Assembly: GCF_029395535.1 (NCBI RefSeq) | Contig: NZ_CP113920.1 | Coordinates: 1-64,000, forward strand | Reading direction: 5' to 3' | Origin: Bifidobacterium sp. ESL0732 | Lineage (GTDB): Bacteria; Actinomycetota; Actinomycetes; Actinomycetales; Bifidobacteriaceae | DNA: 64,000 nt | Shown here: piece by piece, positions 58,520 to 64,000 of the stretch | Layout: the number at the start of each line of letters is the position of its first letter | Position numbering within the stretch: the first letter of the stretch is position 1 | The notes under the pieces: model-generated | Databases searched by the model: none | What the model was told of the DNA's origin: nothing | What the model saw: only the letters and a program-made list of their open reading frames with translations | Translations under genes and position numbers: made by a program

Positions 58520-60073
58520 TTAGTCTATTGCGACACTGCCGGAATGCAGGTCCAACGTCACCGCCGGCGTCCCAGGCCTGACGAGAGTGGATTGACCGCT
58601 GATGATTGGTCGGCCGGCGACCGTGAACGAGCCGTTGTGGATGTTCGCACGATAGCCGAAGTCTTGTGGCAGGCCGCTGATGCGGGCACTGCCGCTATGG
58701 CAGGTCAGGTCCATGCGCTCGCGGACGATGCCTTCCCACTTCATGCTGCTGCTGTAAAGATCGACGGTGGCCAGGTCCGTGGATATGCCGCTGATCTTGG
58801 CGGAACTGCTATGAAGCCCTAAGTCGAGCGAGTCGGTGCCGAGACCGGCGACAAGCAGTCCGCAGCTGTGCAGTTCGATGGAGCTTTGGCTCAGAGACTG
58901 GCCGGCCGGGATGATGACCTCGACATAGGCGTTCCATTGCGCTGGATTAAAGATTTCGGTCAGCGACAAATGGTCCCAGGGCGTGCCGGTATTGGCGATG
59001 TGTAGCGTCCCTGCGGTGTTGGCGATTTGGAAATCGGAAGCATGGCAGTGATGGAAGTGGATCTCGAAATCGTCGGCTGCGGCGATTGTATTCGACCGAG
59101 TGGTGATGTGGCCTGCCATGGAGTGCAGGTGGAAATCCAGTTTCGTAATCGGCAACGAGCCGGTGAACCGTTGATTCTTCACTATGACGGTTGGGCTGTT
59201 GTGTGTGCCATCTTGGTTCGTGTCGGCGTTCGCCTTTGGTTGGCTCTGATGCGGAGTCTGGCTGAAAGCCATCGAGCTGTTTGAGATGGCGTTTGTTTTA
59301 GTGGCGTTCTCGTTTGGCTCTTGGTCAGAAGATTTTGGTGTATTTGGTGTGCTCGTTGCGTGATCGACTTTGCTGCGAGTGTCGCTGAACTCTTGCCTAA
59401 AAGACGTTGCGGAGTTTGTTGTGTCGCTTCGGGTTTGCTGCGAATCGACGATGACGAAATCGGTGGAGTTGCTTAAATGATTCGCGCTTTCCGTATCGTT
59501 GGCGTCGCCGTTATCGGAATCAGCGTGTTCACCGGAATCAGCGGATGCCGAGTCAGAGTAAAAGTGTTCCTGAAAGTGGTGCGCCCAGCGCGCGATGAGG
59601 GCGTAGGTATCAGCGCAAAGCAGTACCGTCTCGCTCGCCTCGCTGAACGGCATGCCGTCCACTGAGTGCCGGAGCCATTGTGAAACGCTGCGGTGGTTGG
59701 TTTCGAGCGTGGTGAGCAGCCTGCGGCCGGTGGCCTCGTCGGTTTGATACAGATTTGCTACCATCGCTACGAAGTCGAAGGCGATGTGCGGCGGTGCCGA
59801 GGCTATTTCGTCCATAAGGTCGTTGAAATGTCGTTTGCCTTTTGGCGTTATGGAATAGACGCGTTTTTGCGAGGAAGCTGCGGAATCATCTGTGTCAATT
59901 GCAGTGTAGCCGTCGTCGCAGAGTTTGATGGCGATGCGATAGACGGATTGCTCGCTGACCTGAACCCAGTTGCTGACACCGCGTGAGGCAAGGAATTTGT
60001 TGATGTCATAGGCGCTCATCGGATGGTCTTTCAACGCCCCGAGTGTCATGAGTTCAATGGAAGGCAGTGCCAT
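58520..60073 (-). CDS. PadR-type regulator fused to a DUF4097-like domain
   Basis: A 517-residue protein. Residues 1-185 are a PadR-type winged helix plus helical dimerisation region (LTLGALKDHPMSAYDINKFL-like start, YSITPKGKRHFNDLM). Residues 185-300 are Ser/Asp/Asn-rich linker. Residues 305-517 are a repetitive beta-rich domain of the DUF4097 type, with HSCGLLVAGL, HSSSAKISG, YSSSMKWEG, HSGSARISG and HSGSVAID at even intervals. No membrane segment or signal peptide is visible, so the whole protein is probably cytoplasmic. In many firmicutes PadR and DUF4097 are separate neighbouring genes; here they are one. Function of the fused domain is unknown. Confidence 0.8.
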   Translation of the reverse strand: MALPSIELMTLGALKDHPMSAYDINKFLASRGVSNWVQVSEQSVYRIAIKLCDDGYTAIDTDDSAASSQKRVYSITPKGKRHFNDLMDEIASAPPHIAFDFVAMVANLYQTDEATGRRLLTTLETNHRSVSQWLRHSVDGMPFSEASETVLLCADTYALIARWAHHFQEHFYSDSASADSGEHADSDNGDANDTESANHLSNSTDFVIVDSQQTRSDTTNSATSFRQEFSDTRSKVDHATSTPNTPKSSDQEPNENATKTNAISNSSMAFSQTPHQSQPKANADTNQDGTHNSPTVIVKNQRFTGSLPITKLDFHLHSMAGHITTRSNTIAAADDFEIHFHHCHASDFQIANTAGTLHIANTGTPWDHLSLTEIFNPAQWNAYVEVIIPAGQSLSQSSIELHSCGLLVAGLGTDSLDLGLHSSSAKISGISTDLATVDLYSSSMKWEGIVRERMDLTCHSGSARISGLPQDFGYRANIHNGSFTVAGRPIISGQSTLVRPGTPAVTLDLHSGSVAID

Positions 60074-60083
60074 AGACTATCCT

Positions 60084-60144
60084 TACTCTAACTATTAGTA
60101 CTCTTATTGAGAGTAAATGGTACCGCATTGCCGTGGCATGTCAA
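60084..60144 (-). promoter_or_regulatory. Promoter and likely operator of the padR-like gene
   Basis: On the minus strand TTGACA (60144-60139) and TACCAT (60122-60117) are 16 bases apart. Between the -10 and the start codon lie TACTCTTATTGAGAGTA (60099-60115, perfect 6-bp arms) and the looser TACTCTAACTATTAGTA (60084-60100). They are good candidates for self-binding by the PadR domain. Confidence 0.65.
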
Positions 60145-60148
60145 AATC

Positions 60149-60160
60149 GGGGGGGGGGGG
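60149..60160. repeat. Run of 12 G
   Basis: A homopolymer of 12 G on the plus strand (C on the minus strand) ends four bases before the -35 of the padR-like gene. Such runs often vary in length during replication. It is not inside a convincing gene. Confidence 0.9.
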
Positions 60161-60434
60161 TGCTGGCCTTTGCGATTCAGCGAGCTGGCATCGGACTTGT
60201 ATCATCTCAGTGACTGTTCGTTGGCAGGATCCGGACGGTTGTGCAGGTAAAAGGCCGTTGACGAACTGTCAGTGGCACTTCATTGGCAATGTTGTTCAGT
60301 TCGTGCCAGCAAACGACTGCTGAGGGGTCGATGTTTCAGATATTGGTATTTGCACGTTTTTTGAGATTAGCCTGGTTTCGGCCGTGTTTTATTAATCGGC
60401 AATTTACAAACTTTGACGTCAGTCATTTGCTTTT

Positions 60435-60499
60435 TTGAACATTGGCCGTTTGCAAACTTGAACATTGGGCGTTTGTTTTTTGAACATTATTGCCGGTTT
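60435..60499. repeat. Three tandem 22-23-bp repeats
   Basis: TTGAACATTGGCCGTTTG (60435), TTGAACATTGGGCGTTTG (60458) and a diverged TTGAACATTATTGCCGGTTT (60480) recur at 22-23 bp. The rest of the 545-base gap 60074-60618 has no credible gene. The repeats are downstream of the fic gene and also contain short CAAAC/GTTTG dyads. Confidence 0.75.
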
Positions 60500-60618
60500 C
60501 CTGTTATTCCGCCATTTTATTGGTAGTGTAACTAAGTCTCACTGTTGCTGGGCAAAACGTTACGAAGGCTCTTTCTGGTTGCCGCACGATATCTTCGATC
60601 GGGCTGAATCTAATGCAT

Positions 60619-61695
60619 TTATTGGCGATGCAGGCTCACGTATCTGGTGGTGCGGCCTGCGCCGAGTTTCTGGATTTGATTGTCGTCGAGCAGGGTTTTC
60701 AGCGTGCGTTCGATGGTCGAAGTGCTGATATCGGGAAGGGTCTGCTGGATATCGGCCTTGGAAAGTGGGCTGAGACTTTGGGCGAGAACGTCGGCGATGC
60801 GCTGCTTTTTGGTTGTCGGATGGTGCAAAGAAACCGGAACGTTTGCGCTTACGATTGCGGCCCGTTCGTCGAACTGACGGTAGGCCGTCAGAACGGTGCC
60901 GAGCAGATAGTTGACGAATGGCGCGTAATCATTGGTGTTTTCGTTCCAGCCGATGGTGCTTGCTGCCAGCGCTTCGTAATAAGTGGCCCGGCTTTGCTCG
61001 ATGAGGTGTTCGATGCTGATGTATTTTCCGATTTCGTAACCAGAACGGTAGAGCAGAAGCAGTGTCAGCAGCCGGCTCATACGACCGTTGCCGTCATTAA
61101 ACGGGTGGATGCAGGTGAAGTCGAAAACGAACATGCAGGTTAGCAATAAGGAATCGATGTTGCCAGATTCGTTGGCTTTGTTGTAATCGTTGCAGGCTTC
61201 CGCCATGAGTTCCGGAGTTTGGAGCGCAGACGGCGGTGTGAACCTGACTTTTGCATGGCCTGTCCCGTCGGACTCAACAATCATGTTGTCGGTGTCTTTC
61301 CAATGGCCGGCGAAAGCAAGTGGCGTATGGCGAAAGAGATCGTGGTGCAGTTGCAGGATGACGTTCGGTTTCAGCGGTATATAAGCATAGTTTTCGTGGA
61401 TGGTATTGAGCACATCGCGATAGCCTGCGATTTCTTCCTCGTCGTGGTTCCGAGGTATCACTTTTTCACTGACGATGCCTGCCAGGCGCTTGTCGGTGGT
61501 TGAGATTCCTTCGATGCGATTCGACGCGTCTGTGCTTTGGATGCGTGCAACGTTGACGAGTGGTTTGGCGAGATCCGGGCTGATTTGTAGCTGGGTATTC
61601 TGGCGTCCTTTAGCTTCGTGAATTGCATTGAGCAAGTTCACGGTCTGCGGGGTCAACAGTTTGCGCCCGGACCGCTCGTAGTCAAAAGTATGCAT
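60619..61695 (-). CDS. Fic-family protein with N-terminal inhibitory motif
   Basis: A 358-residue Fic protein. The catalytic motif is HPFNDGNGRMSR at 197-208, complete for AMP-transfer. The inhibitory motif SNRIEG at 58-63 (SxxxEG) marks a class II protein, which restrains itself through an N-terminal helix. A C-terminal winged helix (about 290-355) suggests DNA binding. No separate antitoxin gene is adjacent. The target protein is unknown. Repeated TTTTCTGCATCA sites lie just upstream, in keeping with self-regulation. Confidence 0.9.
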   Translation of the reverse strand: MHTFDYERSGRKLLTPQTVNLLNAIHEAKGRQNTQLQISPDLAKPLVNVARIQSTDASNRIEGISTTDKRLAGIVSEKVIPRNHDEEEIAGYRDVLNTIHENYAYIPLKPNVILQLHHDLFRHTPLAFAGHWKDTDNMIVESDGTGHAKVRFTPPSALQTPELMAEACNDYNKANESGNIDSLLLTCMFVFDFTCIHPFNDGNGRMSRLLTLLLLYRSGYEIGKYISIEHLIEQSRATYYEALAASTIGWNENTNDYAPFVNYLLGTVLTAYRQFDERAAIVSANVPVSLHHPTTKKQRIADVLAQSLSPLSKADIQQTLPDISTSTIERTLKTLLDDNQIQKLGAGRTTRYVSLHRQ

Positions 61696-61708
61696 ATTAT
61701 CTGCACCA

Positions 61709-61765
61709 TTTTCTGCATCATTAATTACTTTTCTGCATCATATTATACCAAACTGATGCAGAAAA
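61709..61765 (-). promoter_or_regulatory. Likely fic operator: three copies of TTTTCTGCATCA
   Basis: Perfect copies lie at 61709-61720 and 61729-61740 (same direction, 20 bp apart) and at 61754-61765 (inverted). A minus-strand TATAAT (61747-61742) sits between the second and third copies. Partial copies are seen at about 61697-61706 and 61774-61783. The arrangement around the -10 suits repression by the winged-helix domain of the Fic protein. Confidence 0.7.
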
Positions 61766-61866
61766 AAGCTAATCGAGGCAGAAAAGATACGGAGATATAT
61801 TCTTTGCCGCATGTACTGCATTTTTTGAACTGTTGAACAGTGTGCCGCTATACGAATCAGCTTTTA

Positions 61867-63219
61867 CTATTTGCTCTCTTCGCTTGAGTCTGCGTCGTCG
61901 AGACCGCTTTTGCGTACTTCTAGCGTCTCGATGCGGCGGCCGTCGACTTTCGTGACGATCATGTCGTAGCCGTCGTCGGAGTGGAGGGTTTCGCCGACTT
62001 CGCCCATGCGGCCGGTGTGCGCGAGGAAGTAGCCGGCGACCGTCTCGTAGGGGCCGTCTTCCAACTCGATGCCGGTGAGATCGGCGAAGTCCTCGATGGT
62101 CATGCCGCCATCGACCGTGGCCACGCCGTCCACGAATGCAGATTTGCCGTTGTGCCCGTCGCCGATGCCGTTGGTTGCACCGCTGCCGTTCCCGTCGTCA
62201 GGCAAATCGTATTCGTCGCGGATGTCGCCGACCAGTTCTTCCGTCATGTCTTCAAGGGTGACGATGCCGTCGGTGCCGCCGTATTCGTCGATGACGACGG
62301 CCAGATGAATCCCGCGTTTGCGCAGCAGGGCAAGGCTCGGCAGGATTTTCGAAGTACCGGGCAAAGAAATACCTTCGCGGGTCACGTCGGCGACGGTCTT
62401 GGCGTTCGGGTCACGCACGTCGAGCAGATCACGAACGTGGACGAAGCCGATGACGTCATCGAAGTCGCGGCCGGTGACGGGGTAGCGCGAATAAGGCATC
62501 TCGCGCACGTATTTTGCCGCGTCTTCGATTGACTGCGAGCCCTCCAGAAAGACCACATCGGCGCGCGGCCGCATCACTTCGGCCACAATGGTTTCCGAGG
62601 CGTCGAACACGTCGTCAAGGATGGTGCGCTCGTCCTTGCTGAGGTTGGTGTTGGAATTGACCAATACGCGCAGTTCCTTGTCGCTGACCTCGCTTTCGGT
62701 CTGGCTCGGGTCGAAGCCAAGCAGCCGCACCAAACCGTTGGTGCTTTTGCCGATGGCCCAGATGATAGGCTTGCAAATTTTGGCGAAGACGTCAATGGCC
62801 GGCACCGCGGCACGCGCGATCTGTTCTGTGCGCTGCATGGCGATGCGCTTTGGCACCATTTCGGCGATGATGATGTCGCAGAAGGAAATGACCAGTGTCA
62901 GCACGATGGTCGTGCCGGGTGCCGCGATATGGTGCGGGACTCCCCAGTTTTCCACGACCGGCACAACCCAGGGTGCGATGGCGGACTCGCCGAACGATGC
63001 CGAGAAGAAGCCGGAAAGTGTTACGCCGATTTGCACGGTGGAAAGGAACGTGTTCGGGTCCCGGGCGATTTTGGCGACTTTCGCTCCGCGCGCGTCGCCT
63101 TGTTCCATTTCGTCAAGCTGTGAGCCGCGCAAACTCACCAGCGCGAGTTCGGTGCATGAAAACACGCCGCCTATCAGGAAGAAGATGAAAACGAAGACGA
63201 TATCCAAGGCCAAAGACAT
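61867..63219 (-). CDS. CNNM/CorC-type hemolysin family transporter with CBS pair
   Basis: A 450-residue membrane protein. The DUF21 (CNNM) membrane domain occupies about 1-190, with GVFSCTELALVSLRGSQLD and TLSGFFSASFGE. Two CBS domains span about 205-335 (VMRPRADVVFLEG, AVVIDEYGGTDGIVTLEDMTEELVGDI). The CorC_HlyC domain is C-terminal, interrupted by a Gly/Asn-rich loop at about 345-365. Related proteins are linked to magnesium or cobalt efflux. The old name hemolysin is not evidence of toxicity. Confidence 0.9.
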   Translation of the reverse strand: MSLALDIVFVFIFFLIGGVFSCTELALVSLRGSQLDEMEQGDARGAKVAKIARDPNTFLSTVQIGVTLSGFFSASFGESAIAPWVVPVVENWGVPHHIAAPGTTIVLTLVISFCDIIIAEMVPKRIAMQRTEQIARAAVPAIDVFAKICKPIIWAIGKSTNGLVRLLGFDPSQTESEVSDKELRVLVNSNTNLSKDERTILDDVFDASETIVAEVMRPRADVVFLEGSQSIEDAAKYVREMPYSRYPVTGRDFDDVIGFVHVRDLLDVRDPNAKTVADVTREGISLPGTSKILPSLALLRKRGIHLAVVIDEYGGTDGIVTLEDMTEELVGDIRDEYDLPDDGNGSGATNGIGDGHNGKSAFVDGVATVDGGMTIEDFADLTGIELEDGPYETVAGYFLAHTGRMGEVGETLHSDDGYDMIVTKVDGRRIETLEVRKSGLDDADSSEESK

Positions 63220-63267
63220 GGTTCAAGTCTAGATGAGGCGCGGGATAGTGCTATAGAAATGGCGGTG

Positions 63268-63347
63268 AGCACAAAGGTTGCTGGTTACTGAAAGTGATTA
63301 TGCGGTATTTCCGTTGGTTGCTTTTGGCAACCAACAAACTTTGTGCT
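63268..63347. other. Nested inverted repeats after the carbonic anhydrase gene
   Basis: An outer 9-bp pair (AGCACAAAG 63268-63276 with CTTTGTGCT 63339-63347) encloses an inner 9-bp hairpin (GTTGGTTGC 63313-63321 with GCAACCAAC 63327-63335). The stop codon of the carbonic anhydrase gene follows directly on the plus-strand map. No T run is present on the minus strand; it may still end that transcript. Confidence 0.5.
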
Positions 63348-63348
63348 G

Positions 63349-64000
63349 CTAGAACGAAAGCACCTCGACCTTGCCGGTGTCCAGCTGGTAGCGTGCGCCC
63401 ACGATGGAGAGTCGCTGTGCCGCCAACGCTCGTTGTATTACGTCTGAGCGATCGACTAAAGCTTCGATGGTGCGGGCGATATGGACGCGTTCGAAATCGT
63501 CGGTATCGCTGAGTGCAGCCTCCTGCGCGGCCAGGACGGAGGCGCCGACCGAGCGGACGAGTACGGATTCGGAGGCTGCGATAAGTTCTTCCATCTTGTC
63601 GAAGACGTCGTCGGAGTCGATACCCGTGCGTGCTTGGGAAACTTCTGTATCGTTTGCCGCAGGGTCGATCATTTCGGAATCCGTCACTTCTGCGGCGAAA
63701 GCCGCGCCAAGGTCGATGCCGGCTCCGGAAGCGATGGTATCAAGTTCCGCGACGGCGCTCGCCACGGCCCCGCAATGCTGGTGTCCGAGCACGACGAGAA
63801 CGCTCACACCCAGATGCGTCACGGCGTATTCCAACGAGGCAATGACCGCATCATCCAGCGTCTGCCCGGCTGTGCGCACGGTGAACATGTCACCCAAACC
63901 CTGGTCGAAAATGATTTCCGGCGGCACGCGCGAGTCCGAGCAGGAGAGTATGGCCGCGTCCGGATGCTGTCCGTCGATCAGTGATTTACGCGTCTCAAGA
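63349..64000 (-). CDS. Beta-carbonic anhydrase (partial, cut by window end)
   Basis: A beta-class carbonic anhydrase, which interconverts CO2 and bicarbonate with zinc. The frame stays open to the window end, so the N-terminus is missing; 216 codons are visible. The zinc-ligand motifs are SCSDSRVPPE and VLGHQHCGAV, giving the Cys-Asp-Arg and His/Cys set of the family. The loop between about residues 80 and 140 of the visible part is acidic and longer than usual. An apparent GTG start at 63927 falls after the conserved CSDSR and is not the true start. Confidence 0.92.
   Translation of the reverse strand, partial: LETRKSLIDGQHPDAAILSCSDSRVPPEIIFDQGLGDMFTVRTAGQTLDDAVIASLEYAVTHLGVSVLVVLGHQHCGAVASAVAELDTIASGAGIDLGAAFAAEVTDSEMIDPAANDTEVSQARTGIDSDDVFDKMEELIAASESVLVRSVGASVLAAQEAALSDTDDFERVHIARTIEALVDRSDVIQRALAAQRLSIVGARYQLDTGKVEVLSF

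Noticed and set aside
60117-60323. A 68-codon plus-strand frame spanning the 12-G tract
   Set aside because: No ribosome binding site or recognisable domain, and it covers the promoter of the padR-like gene. It was therefore not treated as a phase-variable gene.

Overview
The window is a replication-origin region from an actinobacterium, most likely a Bifidobacterium or close Bifidobacteriaceae relative. The evidence is the gene order dnaN-recF-DUF721-gyrB-gyrA-DUF3566, moderately high GC, GTG starts, CshA/GEVED/SpaA surface proteins and FeoAB. The genus is an inference; no search was run.

1-17.0 kb: dnaA is followed six bases later by a sensor kinase gene. Next come a giant BspA-type leucine-rich-repeat surface protein, a LuxR-type response regulator, a second paralogous kinase and a second BspA-type protein. 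This roughly 15-kb block lies between dnaA and the DnaA-box cluster (about 17.18-17.46 kb) that normally sits directly behind dnaA. The two surface-protein genes, and a third at 27.9 kb, carry repeated sites resembling TAGNNNNNNGTCTA upstream. The last two sites are 31-32 bp apart in every case. I read this as a candidate two-kinase, one-regulator adhesin system inserted at the origin.

17.0-27.5 kb: oriC, dnaN, recF, a DciA-like DUF721 gene, gyrB, gyrA, a DUF3566 membrane protein and signal peptidase I. This is ordinary replication housekeeping plus the peptidase that would process the many secreted proteins here.

27.5-35.6 kb: the third BspA-type protein (LRR plus InlB-type repeats), a VanZ-RDD fusion, three 51-bp tandem repeats, NADP-type glutamate dehydrogenase and MscL.

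35.6-49.2 kb: an AraC-type regulator followed by three tandem paralogous CshA/GEVED fibrillar adhesins with LSTTG, LSATG and IPATG cell-wall sorting signals. No sortase is encoded in the window.

49.3-53.5 kb: on the minus strand, feoA, feoB and a FeoC-like Cys-motif protein, then tRNA-Ala(TGC) and tRNA-Ile(GAT).

53.6-64.0 kb: a YgjP-type metallopeptidase, an SDR oxidoreductase, a sugar-porter MFS protein, Dps, a PadR regulator fused to a DUF4097-like domain behind a promoter with a 12-G tract, a Fic protein with its own inhibitory motif and a likely operator, a CNNM/CBS transporter, and a beta-carbonic anhydrase cut by the window edge.
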